Source of the DNA: Gp13-AA77 sp035946735
Lineage (GTDB): Bacteria > Acidobacteriota > Terriglobia > UBA7540
Direction: 5' to 3'
Length of the DNA stretch: 64,000 nt
Assembly: GCA_035946735.1 (NCBI GenBank)
Contig: DASYYZ010000035.1
Location: forward strand, 31,442-95,441
Part shown: positions 18,868 through 27,060 of the stretch, piece by piece
Layout of the letters: every line of letters begins with the position of its first letter
How positions within the stretch are numbered: position 1 is the first letter of the stretch
Program-made: the position numbers and the translations under genes
Notes under the pieces: model-generated
The model's input: the letters and a program-made list of their open reading frames with translations, nothing else
Databases searched by the model: none
Told to the model about the DNA's origin: nothing

Positions 18868-20268
18868 TCAGCCTGACCCACTATCCATCAGCTGCTCCAG
18901 CGCTTTTTCCAAGTGGACTCCGCGCGAGCCTTTCACCAACACTACATCTCCGGCCTGAACGATGGACCGGCAGAAGCGCCCCGCCTCCATGGATTCGGCG
19001 AAGAAGCGTGCCTGACCTCGCAGAAAGCCCGCTTCGACCGCGCCTTCGATCATGAAGCGCGCGTTACCTTGCACCGCCAGCAGCCAATCGATTCGATTCT
19101 GAGCGCAATGGCGGCCCGCAACGCGATGCAGCTCCGGCGAGGACGGTCCCAGTTCGAGCATCTCCCCGGCCAGCGCGATCCGGCGCGTGGCTCCAGGCCA
19201 ATCCCGCAGCAGTTCGAGCATCTGGTCGAGCGCGCGCGGATTGGAGTTGTAGGAATCGTCGATTAGCGTTCCGCCTGACGCAGCCCGAACAATCTCGGCC
19301 CGGTGCGGTAAAGGTTTGAAACCGGCCAACGCCCCCGCCGTGGCGCCAGGCGACACGCCCAACAGTTTTCCCACGGCGAGCGCGGCCAAAGCGTTTGCAA
19401 CGTTGTGGCGACCTGGAAGCGGGAGGTGAAACTCGGCTTCGCAGTCCGGACCGCGAACCCTGAAGATGCTTTGCAGCGAATTCCCGGACTTCTCCAGCCG
19501 GTAGGCCACGGCGCGGTAGTCCGCGCCCATGCCGAATCCGTAAGTCGCCACGCGGCCGGTGAAGCTCTGGCGAAAGCCCAGAACCCTGTCGTCATCGTAG
19601 TTGAGGATCGCGGTCGCCGGGGAGGCGAGATTGTCGATCAATTCGCGCTTGGCGGCCGCGATTCCCTCCAGGGAATCGAAGAACTCAAGGTGTGCCGGAG
19701 CTACGTTGGTCACCACGCCGAGCGCGGGAGCGGCGATCCCGGCTAAACGCGCGATCTCGCCGGCGTGAGACATCCCGAACTCGAGCACCGCGACTTCATG
19801 CGCGTTGCTGAGGGCGAGCAGCGTGAGCGGTACGCCGAGATGATTGTTCAGATTCTCCGCTGACTTGTGCACCGCGTAGCGCCCCGCCAGCACGGCTGCG
19901 ATCAGCTCTTTCGCGGTGGTCTTGCCTGTGCTGCCCGTGACCGCAACCACCGGCCGGCCCCATTTCCGCCGCACCGCCTTCGCGAGGTCCTGCAAGGCCA
20001 AGACCGTATCCGCCACGCCGATCAGAAACGGCGCGAGAGACACGGGCGCCGTAGCCGCCCATTCCCGATGCACAACCGCTCCCGCGGCGCCGCGTTCGAG
20101 AGCCGAGGCCACATAGGCGTGACCGTCAAAGTTTGGACCCGTGATGGCGAAGAAAAGCGCGCCCGGGACGAGCGTCCGCGAGTCGATGGAATAGCTGTGT
20201 GCGACCCGCTCCGGCGCTCCGGACACCGATCCCAGAATGCCGGCGATTTCCGCCAGCGAGAGCTCCAT
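18868..20268 (-). CDS. murF: UDP-MurNAc-tripeptide D-Ala-D-Ala ligase MurF
   Basis: Adds D-Ala-D-Ala to complete the UDP-MurNAc-pentapeptide. The 466-residue Mur ligase has the N-terminal substrate domain (SIDSRTLVPGALFFAI), the P loop VTGSTGKTTAKEL, the MSHAGEIARLAGIAAP segment typical of MurF, and IDDSYNSNPRALDQML in the C-terminal domain. It ends KGSRGVHLEKALEQL, also diagnostic of MurF. murE stops 30 bp upstream on the same strand. Confidence 0.96.
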   Translation of the reverse strand: MELSLAEIAGILGSVSGAPERVAHSYSIDSRTLVPGALFFAITGPNFDGHAYVASALERGAAGAVVHREWAATAPVSLAPFLIGVADTVLALQDLAKAVRRKWGRPVVAVTGSTGKTTAKELIAAVLAGRYAVHKSAENLNNHLGVPLTLLALSNAHEVAVLEFGMSHAGEIARLAGIAAPALGVVTNVAPAHLEFFDSLEGIAAAKRELIDNLASPATAILNYDDDRVLGFRQSFTGRVATYGFGMGADYRAVAYRLEKSGNSLQSIFRVRGPDCEAEFHLPLPGRHNVANALAALAVGKLLGVSPGATAGALAGFKPLPHRAEIVRAASGGTLIDDSYNSNPRALDQMLELLRDWPGATRRIALAGEMLELGPSSPELHRVAGRHCAQNRIDWLLAVQGNARFMIEGAVEAGFLRGQARFFAESMEAGRFCRSIVQAGDVVLVKGSRGVHLEKALEQLMDSGSG

Positions 20269-20298
20269 TTTGACTACCCTTCCGTGTCAGCCAACCGA

Positions 20299-21804
20299 TC
20301 AGGCGCGGCTCTGTTCTTTTGGCGCACCATAACCCAGACTTTCGAGCGCCTGCCGCGCGACTTCGCGATCGTCAAACGGCACCCTTTTGTCTTTGAAAAT
20401 CTGGTAGGTCTCGTGCCCCTTCCCGGCGATCAGCACCACGTCGCCCTCCCGAGCCTGCTCCAGAGCGCGGCGGATGGCGGCGGCGCGATCAGCCTCCAGG
20501 TCGCACGGCTTTCCCGTCCTCTGCAGGCCCACGAGCGCATCATTCATGATGGTCAACGGATCCTCGCTGCGAGGGTTGTCTGAGGTCAGCACGATCAAGT
20601 CTGCCAGCAAGCCCGCGGCCTCGCCCATCAGGGGCCGCTTGGATCGGTCGCGATTGCCTCCGCATCCAAACACGACAATCAGTCGTCCGCCGCGAGTGAA
20701 CTCGCGGGCAGTGCTAAGAGCACTTCGCAAGGCATCGTCAGTGTGGGCATAGTCCACGAGAACCAAAAAGGGTTGGCCTGCCTCGACGCGCTCGAAGCGG
20801 CCAGGAACCAGGCGCAGAGCCGCGACGCCCTGTTGAATCTGATCTCCGCGAATACCGAGGCTCTGGGCGGCGGCCACCGCCGCCAGAATATTCATAAGAT
20901 TCGGCCGCCCCATCAGGCCTGAGTTGATTTCGAGCGGCCCCTCGGGTGTCATAAGCTGCGCCTTGATGCCTGAAGAGTCCTGAACGAATCGTTTGGCGCA
21001 CACCATAGCTTCGGGGCGGGAGCCGTAGGTCACGAGATGCGGATACGAAAACTCCAACAGTCGCGCTCCATAGGCGTCATCGACGCCGATAACCGCCGCG
21101 CCGGGCGGCGCAGTCCCCAAGCCTTCGAAGAGGCGCCGCTTCGCTCGAAAGTACTCTTCCATCGTGTCGTGATAATCGAGATGGTCGCGAGTGAGATTCG
21201 TAAAGATGGCAGCCGCGAACGGGAAACCCCAGACGCGTTCCTGCGCCAGGGCGTGTGATGAGACTTCCATGACGACAATCCGGGCGCCGGCTCCTGCCAG
21301 CTCGGCCAGATGCGCAGCGAGATCGAGTGATTCCGGAGTCGTGTTCGATGCTGGAACAATCTTGCCGGCCACGTGATACTCAATCGTGCCGAACAGTCCG
21401 GCGGAGAGTCCTGCCGTCTTGAAAATGCTTTCCAGCAGGTAGGCGGTGGTCGTCTTGCCGTTAGTCCCGGTGATTCCTACCAGACGCAGCTTGCGCTCCG
21501 GATGTCCGTAGAATCGCCGGCTGGCTTCCGACAGGGCGCGTCGAATCGCTGGGACCTGAACCCACTTTGACTGCGCCCCGGCGTTGCCCGCCGCAGCTTC
21601 GCGTTCACTTACAATCGCCGCCGCACCACGATCGAGCGCCTCAGGAACAAAGCGGTGCCCGTCATCCTTCTCACCCGCAATGGCGAAAAAGAGGCTGCCC
21701 GGCGCTACGCGGCGCGAGTCATAGGCGATGGAGCGGATTTCCAAGGCGGGGTCGGCCTTGAGATCGAGTCCGGCAGGGCCCTCCAGCAAGTCGAGCAGCT
21801 TCAT
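20299..21804 (-). CDS. murE: UDP-MurNAc-L-Ala-D-Glu:diamino acid ligase MurE
   Basis: Adds the third amino acid of the stem peptide. The 501-residue protein has the N-terminal domain with IAYDSRRVAPGSLFFAI, the P loop GITGTNGKTTTAYLLE, ATIFTNLTRDHLDYH-type sequence and VDYAHTDDALRSAL. The C-terminal motif TSDNPRSEDP matches the DNPR box that selects meso-diaminopimelate over lysine, so meso-DAP peptidoglycan is inferred. The gene is 29 bp downstream of ftsI. Confidence 0.96.
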   Translation of the reverse strand: MKLLDLLEGPAGLDLKADPALEIRSIAYDSRRVAPGSLFFAIAGEKDDGHRFVPEALDRGAAAIVSEREAAAGNAGAQSKWVQVPAIRRALSEASRRFYGHPERKLRLVGITGTNGKTTTAYLLESIFKTAGLSAGLFGTIEYHVAGKIVPASNTTPESLDLAAHLAELAGAGARIVVMEVSSHALAQERVWGFPFAAAIFTNLTRDHLDYHDTMEEYFRAKRRLFEGLGTAPPGAAVIGVDDAYGARLLEFSYPHLVTYGSRPEAMVCAKRFVQDSSGIKAQLMTPEGPLEINSGLMGRPNLMNILAAVAAAQSLGIRGDQIQQGVAALRLVPGRFERVEAGQPFLVLVDYAHTDDALRSALSTAREFTRGGRLIVVFGCGGNRDRSKRPLMGEAAGLLADLIVLTSDNPRSEDPLTIMNDALVGLQRTGKPCDLEADRAAAIRRALEQAREGDVVLIAGKGHETYQIFKDKRVPFDDREVARQALESLGYGAPKEQSRA

Positions 21805-21833
21805 CCTTCAGCCTTCATTCTATCGTGGAGAGA

Positions 21834-23933
21834 CTACCGTTCGAACCGGACCCGTATTTTTGTTCCTTGCGGTACCTTGCCGCCAGCCTGAGGGTATTGC
21901 TCCGAAGCGAGTCCACTCCCGCTGAAGACCAGGTCGAGGCCGAGGGCCGCGCATTGAGTTGCAACCGGGCGCTGCGCAAGGCCCGTCAAGTCCGGAACTG
22001 TAACCAAGGGCCCGCTGGGGAGCACCATCGTGTCGGGCGGTTTAGCGGAGGCGTTCGTCAGGGCGACAGGCTTTACGCTGGAGGCTATCTCATCGCGGGA
22101 TAGGCCGTCGTGCGTCGAGATCTCCGGGGGCGGTCCATCTTCGATCGCCTCAGAATGCCTCGCAGGCTTCCAAAGAGCTGCGGCGCCGGGAGGGACGCGA
22201 TTCGCCGCAATCGTCGTCGTGGGCCGATCCTTCGGCACGTTCATGCGCGTCAGGACCTGCTCCGCAATGGATTTGAAAACAGGAGCCGCCACTTCAGCTC
22301 CGTAGTAGGCGCCCACCGGCGAATCAACCGAGATCAGCACGACGATGGCAGGATGCCCAGCAGGCGCCATGCCCACGAAGGAAGACACAAAGTGGCGGTG
22401 CGAGTACGCTCCGGAAGGATCAATCTTCTGTCCTGTTCCGGTCTTGCCGGCCGCTGAATAGCCGTTCAGTTGCGCCTTCCGCCCTGAACCCTCCTGAACG
22501 ACGGTGGTCAGCATGTGCTTCATGATCTGGACGGTCCGCTCGCTCAGCACTCGCCGGCTGGGGCGGGGTTGCGGCTCGGTCAACAGGGAGCCCCGCTCAA
22601 AATGATCGATGATCCGCGGCGGAACCAATACGCCGCGATTCGCTATGGCCGAATACGCGGAAACGATCTGCAGCGCCGTCACGCCTACTTCCTGCCCCAT
22701 GGAGAGCGCACCGATCGAGATGCCGGACCAGCGCTCCGGCGGCTTGAGCAATCCTTGTTCCTCGCCGGGCAGATCAATGCCGGTGCGCGCGCCAAACCCG
22801 TACCGGCGCATGTACTGATAGAAGCGATCCTGACCAAGACGCAGCCCGATCTTGATGGCAGCCACGTCGCTGGAATGCGCCAGAGCCTGCTCGATGGTCA
22901 TCACGCCGAAGCGCTCGTCATCATGGATCACATGGCCATCGATGGTAATCGAACCCATCTGGCAATCGATCATCTCTTCGGGCGAGGTCAGCCCCTCTTC
23001 GAGGGCGCCGGAATAGGTCACCAGCTTGAACATCGAGCCCGGTTCATAAACCCACTGAATTGCCCGGTTGTTGCGGGTGTCGGGCTTGAACTGGTCATAG
23101 CGATTCGGATCAAACGTAGGCTCGCTGACCATGGCGAGAATGCGGCCGGTGGAAGGCTCCTCCACGATCGCAACCGCGCCGGCAGCATGGTGGTCCGCCA
23201 CGGCCTGTTCCACCGTGGTCTGCACAATCCCTTGAATGTCGGCGTCGAGGGTCAGGACCACATTGGCGCCGGGCTGGCCTTTCCACTCGGTCGAATGAAA
23301 CACGTGGCCGTGGGCGTCTTCGCTGAGCAGCATACGGCCCGGCTGACCGGCGATCATGCTCTCCAGGCCTGACTCGAGCCCGGCCAGACCCTGATCTTCG
23401 GTGCCGGCGTAGCCCATGACAGCTGCGGCCAGAGACCCCCTGGGATAGACGCGTTTCATCTCTGACTCGACCGAGATTCCGGCCAAACCGAGGCTTCGTA
23501 CGCGCTCGGCAAGCTTGTCTGAGATTCCGTGCTTCACGAAGAAGAATCGGCGGGCATTATGGAGGCGCGACTCGAGCTCGCCTGCCGCAACGCCGACCAG
23601 CGGCGCGAGCAGGGTGGCGGCGATGCCGGGGTCCTGCACTTCGCGCGGCGCCGCGCCCACGGATTCCACAGGAACCGCGATAGCAAGTTCGCGACGCGCG
23701 CGATCATAGATGGTGCCCCGCAAGGCAGGCAGGGGCCGCGTGTGCTGTTGCTGCTTCTGCTCAACGGCGAGCCATTTGACGTACTCGATCACCTCGAGCC
23801 CGTAAAGGCGGCCCAGAATCAGCAGAATCCACACGGACAGAAAAACGCCGAAGGCGAAGACGCGGTGCGGAGAATTAGCATTGACGGGCCGGGCGGGATT
23901 TACCCGGCGAGGAAGCGAGGAGGAGCGGCCCAT
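21834..23933 (-). CDS. ftsI: Penicillin-binding protein 3 / FtsI with C-terminal PASTA domain
   Basis: Septal DD-transpeptidase. The 699-residue protein has a membrane anchor at ~24-43, a PBP dimerisation domain beginning PALRGTIYDRARRELA, and a transpeptidase domain. The latter holds S300-x-x-K303 (PGSMFK), S354-S-D356 and K497TG. A single PASTA domain (VPDLTGLAQRPVATQ...) occupies the last ~60 residues. The ATG 23933 lies 10 bp after the ftsL stop and was preferred to the in-frame start at 24050, which would overlap ftsL by more than 100 bp. The PASTA domain makes it resemble SpoVD-type proteins, but the dcw position points to FtsI. Confidence 0.95.
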   Translation of the reverse strand: MGRSSSLPRRVNPARPVNANSPHRVFAFGVFLSVWILLILGRLYGLEVIEYVKWLAVEQKQQQHTRPLPALRGTIYDRARRELAIAVPVESVGAAPREVQDPGIAATLLAPLVGVAAGELESRLHNARRFFFVKHGISDKLAERVRSLGLAGISVESEMKRVYPRGSLAAAVMGYAGTEDQGLAGLESGLESMIAGQPGRMLLSEDAHGHVFHSTEWKGQPGANVVLTLDADIQGIVQTTVEQAVADHHAAGAVAIVEEPSTGRILAMVSEPTFDPNRYDQFKPDTRNNRAIQWVYEPGSMFKLVTYSGALEEGLTSPEEMIDCQMGSITIDGHVIHDDERFGVMTIEQALAHSSDVAAIKIGLRLGQDRFYQYMRRYGFGARTGIDLPGEEQGLLKPPERWSGISIGALSMGQEVGVTALQIVSAYSAIANRGVLVPPRIIDHFERGSLLTEPQPRPSRRVLSERTVQIMKHMLTTVVQEGSGRKAQLNGYSAAGKTGTGQKIDPSGAYSHRHFVSSFVGMAPAGHPAIVVLISVDSPVGAYYGAEVAAPVFKSIAEQVLTRMNVPKDRPTTTIAANRVPPGAAALWKPARHSEAIEDGPPPEISTHDGLSRDEIASSVKPVALTNASAKPPDTMVLPSGPLVTVPDLTGLAQRPVATQCAALGLDLVFSGSGLASEQYPQAGGKVPQGTKIRVRFER

Positions 23934-23943
23934 TATGACTCCA

Positions 23944-24447
23944 TCAGCGGGTGCGGCGAAGCTCTGCCATGGCGGCGCTGGGGATCGGGCGGCTCTCAGC
24001 GAGCTGCGGCTCAGCCGGAGAGAACTGACCGTCCGGCATTTGATCCGCATTCACCACCTGCGCGGGGTCCGCCGGCTTTAGACCCAGTTCCGATTGAGCC
24101 TTGCCATCGATGAACTCCGTGTTATCGAGACGCTGCTCCTCCGCTTTCAGTTCGCGGTTCCATTTTTCCAGCGAGATCTGCCGCTGGCGCAACTGCTCGA
24201 TCTGGTAGCCGTAACGCACGCACTGGAAGTGTTGCCAGGCATAGGCGAAGCAGAGGAGAAAGGCAAGGCCGGTGAGACCTGCCAAGGCGTAAAACTTCCG
24301 GTGTCTGGAATGGTCCACCTCGCGCACGAGCCGCGAGTTGTCGATGCGCTTGACGAAATAAACCTCACGCACGGGGGCGCGCCCCGAGGCCAGGGTGTGA
24401 CGAGAACGTCGCCGCGGAGCGGGAAGAACTTGAGCGGCAGTCGCCAT
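23944..24447 (-). CDS. ftsL: FtsL-like cell division protein
   Basis: A 167-residue bitopic protein in the ftsL position between rsmH and ftsI. A basic cytoplasmic tail is followed by one transmembrane helix (FYALAGLTGLAFLLCFAYAW, about residues 51-70) and a leucine/glutamine-rich coiled coil (YQIEQLRQRQISLEKWNRELKAE-type, about 75-105). A Pro/Glu-rich tail of about 50 residues then follows. FtsL forms the FtsQBL complex that activates FtsW/FtsI. Assignment is by position and architecture, since FtsL sequences are poorly conserved. ATG 24447 is used; an in-frame start at 24606 would overlap rsmH. Confidence 0.85.
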   Translation of the reverse strand: MATAAQVLPAPRRRSRHTLASGRAPVREVYFVKRIDNSRLVREVDHSRHRKFYALAGLTGLAFLLCFAYAWQHFQCVRYGYQIEQLRQRQISLEKWNRELKAEEQRLDNTEFIDGKAQSELGLKPADPAQVVNADQMPDGQFSPAEPQLAESRPIPSAAMAELRRTR

Positions 24448-24472
24448 GGTAACCTTCCTCCGTTTTCGCCGG

Positions 24473-25429
24473 TTACCGGACCAATCCCGAACCGGCGTTG
24501 TCCCCGAACCCTGCTGCGGGATCTTCGACTCTTGCCGCCGCCCGCAGCTTGGCGCTGCGCGAGCGGGGATTTCTGTGAATCGCCTCCTCGTCGGGACGCA
24601 CCACATGCCGCGTCAGAACGAGGGCCTTACGCTCCTGCCGCCAGGCCGCCATCGCCTGCTTCACCAGCCGGTCTTCGAGCGAGTGAAAACTGATCACCAC
24701 CACCCGGCCGCCGGGCGCGAGCACCGTCAGCACGCGAGCCAGGAACTGCTCCAGGTTGCCAAGCTCGTTGTTCACGGCCAGACGAAGCGCCATGAACGTT
24801 CGGGTGGCGGGATGAATCTGGTGAGGGCCCGGCCGTGAGGGAATCGCTCGCGTCACCACCTGCGCCAGTTCGGTGGATGTTCGAATCGGCCGGGCCCTCA
24901 TAATGGCTCGCGCGATTTGGCGCGAGCGGCGCTCCTCTGCAAACTTGAAAATCAGGTCAGAAAGCTCGCGCTCGCTCGAATAGTTCACCAAATCCGCTGC
25001 CGAAACTTCGCTCGCCGGATCCATTCGCATATCGAGCGGCCCTTCAAGGGCGAAACTGAAGCCGCGCGAGCGATCGGCGAGTTGCATGGAGCTCAAGCCC
25101 AAATCGGCGACGATGCCGTCCGCCGGCGGGAACCCGGCAGTCGCATGCAGGGCGTCGATTTCGCCGAAGTTGCCTTGCGCGAGCGTCACCTTTTGACCAC
25201 TAGAGGCCAGGCGCTCGCGCGCCGCAGCGATTGCTGAAGGGTCGCGATCGATGCCGAGCAGGCGCCCGCTGGTAAGCCGCCTGAGAATGGCTTGCGCATG
25301 CCCCGCGCCGCCCAACGTGGCGTCAATGTAAAAACCGTCCGCACGAACATTCAGGAACTCCGTTACTTCTTCGACCAGCACCGGTTGATGGATGCTTACG
25401 CCTTGGCCGCCTGCCGCCTCGCTCGCCAC
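24473..25429 (-). CDS. rsmH: 16S rRNA (cytosine-1402-N4)-methyltransferase RsmH
   Basis: Methylates N4 of C1402 in the ribosomal P site. The 318-residue protein begins with the typical HQPVLVEEVTEFLNV, has the SAM motif YIDATLGGAGHAQAIL, then GIDRDPSAI, and DGIVADLGLSSMQLADRSRGFSF. The C-terminal APGGRVVVISFHSLEDRLVKQ and NPRSRSAKLRAA sequences complete the family pattern. It lies 20 bp downstream of mraZ, as in most bacteria. Confidence 0.97.
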   Translation of the reverse strand: MASEAAGGQGVSIHQPVLVEEVTEFLNVRADGFYIDATLGGAGHAQAILRRLTSGRLLGIDRDPSAIAAARERLASSGQKVTLAQGNFGEIDALHATAGFPPADGIVADLGLSSMQLADRSRGFSFALEGPLDMRMDPASEVSAADLVNYSSERELSDLIFKFAEERRSRQIARAIMRARPIRTSTELAQVVTRAIPSRPGPHQIHPATRTFMALRLAVNNELGNLEQFLARVLTVLAPGGRVVVISFHSLEDRLVKQAMAAWRQERKALVLTRHVVRPDEEAIHRNPRSRSAKLRAAARVEDPAAGFGDNAGSGLVR

Positions 25430-25449
25430 ATTTCACTTCATCATAGGCC

Positions 25450-25890
25450 CTAGATTCCCAAGTCGCTCCAGGCCTTTTCGTCGTCCAGCGTGATCGGCTG
25501 GTTGTCGAGGTACTCCGAGAAACGTTCGGGCTTCCAAACATCGAGCCTATCCGGGTAGCCCATCACCGCGACCTCACCCAGCACCCCGGCGGCATCCCGC
25601 AATCGGGAAGGAAGCAGCACGCGGCCCTGCGAGTCCATGTCCACGAGCTGGCCCCAGTAGTTGGTGCGGTCCAGGAATTTGTTGCGCGCCGGATGCATGG
25701 TCGGCAGCTCAGCCAGTTTCTTTTCAATTCGCTCCCATTGCGCAAATGGGTAGAGTGACGCTTTGTCGCCGCGCAGGCTGGTAACGTAAAACTTGGATCC
25801 AAAGTCCCGGTCGATGATGTCTTTGAACTCGCTCGGGATCTTGAGCCGCCCCTTGGGGTCCACGGTCGCCTTGTGTGCTCCTCGAAACAC
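25450..25890 (-). CDS. mraZ: Transcriptional regulator MraZ
   Basis: A 146-residue AbrB-like protein with two SpoVT-type DNA-binding halves: MFRGAHKATVDPKGRLKIPSEFK and, about 75 residues later, DMDSQGRVLLPSRLRDAAG. MraZ forms ring-shaped oligomers that bind phased repeats upstream of their own gene and repress the division operon. Such repeats are visible here (25910-25957). First gene of the dcw cluster. Confidence 0.96.
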   Translation of the reverse strand: MFRGAHKATVDPKGRLKIPSEFKDIIDRDFGSKFYVTSLRGDKASLYPFAQWERIEKKLAELPTMHPARNKFLDRTNYWGQLVDMDSQGRVLLPSRLRDAAGVLGEVAVMGYPDRLDVWKPERFSEYLDNQPITLDDEKAWSDLGI

Positions 25891-25909
25891 TCTTTTACCT
25901 GAGCTCTGT

Positions 25910-25974
25910 CCACTTTAGGACACTTTTTTATACAGCAGAACCATTTTTTACCACTATATCGAGGCGGCTGTCAA
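25910..25974 (-). promoter_or_regulatory. mraZ promoter with four phased MraZ-type boxes
   Basis: Read on the minus strand: ATAGTGG (25957-25951), AAAATGG (25947-25941), AAAGTGT (25926-25920) and AAAGTGG (25916-25910). Within each pair the 7-mers are separated by 3 bp, giving a 10-bp period, and the pairs are 21 bp apart, so all four face one side of the helix. AAAGTG[T/G] with 3-bp spacers is the MraZ operator form known from mollicutes. TTGACA (25974-25969) with TAAAAA 18 bp downstream is a candidate promoter overlapped by the first boxes. Autorepression is inferred. Confidence 0.7.
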
Positions 25975-26059
25975 GCCTTTTGTTTGGAAATTCATTTATT
26001 TTTCAAAGGTTTACAAGAAAGCTACCGATTGCGTGACAAGGGTCAGATTACCACTACAT

Positions 26060-26170
26060 CTAGCAGTCTGTTGAAAAACGATTTGTCGGGCCTCGTTAGG
26101 GCGGGGCTTTTCAGCCCCGCCGTCACAAGCCCTCCAAAACCACTGAAAACATTGAGCGGAGCCGAGCTTC
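26060..26170 (-). repeat. Dispersed ~110-bp repeat with GC-rich hairpin, copy 1
   Basis: Read on the minus strand, this matches 37579-37687 (plus): both end in TTTTTCAACA[G/A]ACTG and contain the hairpin GGCGGGGCT...AGCCCCGCC and a shared segment around CAATGTTTTCA. Only one of the two ends seen in the second copy is recognisable here. The IS1-family transposon inserted about 50 bp beyond it. Confidence 0.75.
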
Positions 26171-26211
26171 ACGCTGGCCCCCAAGCGCCCCATCTCCTGG
26201 GATTCACTCCT

Positions 26212-26219
26212 GGAATCTC
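26212..26219. repeat. Left target-site duplication, GGAATCTC
   Basis: An 8-bp sequence directly outside the left end of the transposon, repeated exactly at 28797-28804. IS1-family elements generate 8-9 bp duplications. Confidence 0.92.
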
Positions 26220-26236
26220 GGTAGTGTCCTAATTTG
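26220..26236 (+). repeat. Left terminal inverted repeat of IS1-family element
   Basis: GGTAGTGTCCTAATTTG, a perfect inverted match to 28780-28796. Confidence 0.95.
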
Positions 26237-26253
26237 AACGGCATTAAAATTGC

Positions 26254-26439
26254 CTATCCAGCAATGGCAGCGCTAACGACGGCTCTTATCCACTCAGAAA
26301 CCGTCTGGCTTACCTTAGCTGCCTTGACTTGAATCGCCTTCAATTCTTGGGCAGTAACACGCACTCGCAAGGCTCTTACCTTAGCGCTACCATTCGGTAG
26401 TGGCGGCCTCCCCGCCTTACGCTTCTTCGGCTGCTTCAC
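26254..26439 (-). CDS. Small ribbon-helix-helix-like protein (transposon cargo)
   Basis: A 61-residue basic protein. The N-terminal RKAGRPPLPNGSAKV precedes VRALRVRVTAQELKAIQVKA and VSEWIRAVVSAAI, a beta-strand/helix/helix pattern like MobC/CopG-type ribbon-helix-helix proteins. It is the last gene of the transposase operon, overlaps the preceding gene by 23 bp, and ends 18 bp inside the left inverted repeat. It may bind DNA, perhaps the element's own ends or promoter; this is inference. Confidence 0.65.
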   Translation of the reverse strand: MKQPKKRKAGRPPLPNGSAKVRALRVRVTAQELKAIQVKAAKVSQTVSEWIRAVVSAAIAG

Positions 26440-26740
26440 CGTCCCTGAACTCCTTGGCGATAGCGGCTCGTACCGCCAGCAGCGGTGAGGTAATCGGATG
26501 GACGTGTAACACGGTCACGTGACGCTTGGGCTGCTTTGGATCGTCCGTATCATGTGACCAAGCGTACAGCATCTTAGCTTTAGGATGACCCTTCAACTCG
26601 AAAACCTCGACAAGCCCTTCCCACACCGTCTGGCCTCTGAATGTGTCTTTGACTGGCACGGTCTTGACGTGCGTGGCTTCCGCGCCATGTAATTTACGGA
26701 TGATGCTTTGCAATTCCGAAATGTAGGCTTTGGCCGTCAT
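26417..26740 (-). CDS. Hypothetical protein, transposon cargo
   Basis: A 107-residue protein I do not recognise. It begins MTAKAYISELQSIIRKLHGAEA, which could be an amphipathic helix, and contains VWEGLVEVFELKGHPKAKMLYAWSHDT and RHVTVLHVHPITSPLLAVRAAIAKEF. There is no signal peptide or membrane segment. The start overlaps the stop of the upstream gene by 4 bp (ATGA), implying translational coupling and a real gene. Confidence 0.6.
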   Translation of the reverse strand: MTAKAYISELQSIIRKLHGAEATHVKTVPVKDTFRGQTVWEGLVEVFELKGHPKAKMLYAWSHDTDDPKQPKRHVTVLHVHPITSPLLAVRAAIAKEFRDGEAAEEA

Positions 26741-27060
26741 CGCGGAGGCTCCAGCTTTTCATTCTTGATCTCGATGGCTAATGTGAATCCTGCAGGAAAA
26801 GAGCCTTCATCACTGCTGATAATCTGCGCCAAATCACCAAAAGCCTCTACGAATTTGAAGATCGTAAGCTCGCACGTCGAACCACCGACCTGCGTCCAAG
26901 GATGGTTGCAGATTGGACACTCCTTCAGGAAGCCAACCTTTTTTCTCCGCGCCTGATATTCCTTTGGAGAGACCGACACGCTGACGCCACATTCCTTGCA
27001 AACAAAACTCAGTGCAAGGATGTCCGACAACTCTATAAATTTCTTGGCTACGGTTGTCAT
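26737..27060 (-). CDS. Zinc-ribbon-like hypothetical protein, transposon cargo
   Basis: A 107-residue protein starting MTTVAKKFIELSDILALSF. Two knuckles, VCKECGVSV and ECPICNHPW, are spaced about 28 residues apart and should bind zinc. The rest is CELTIFKFVEAFGDLAQIISSDEG and a beta strand FTLAIEIKNEK. ATG 27060 overlaps the transposase stop by 4 bp, so translation is probably coupled to the transposase. A role in DNA binding or transposition control is possible but unproven. A longer in-frame start at 27132 would run inside the transposase gene and is unlikely. Confidence 0.62.
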   Translation of the reverse strand: MTTVAKKFIELSDILALSFVCKECGVSVSVSPKEYQARRKKVGFLKECPICNHPWTQVGGSTCELTIFKFVEAFGDLAQIISSDEGSFPAGFTLAIEIKNEKLEPPR

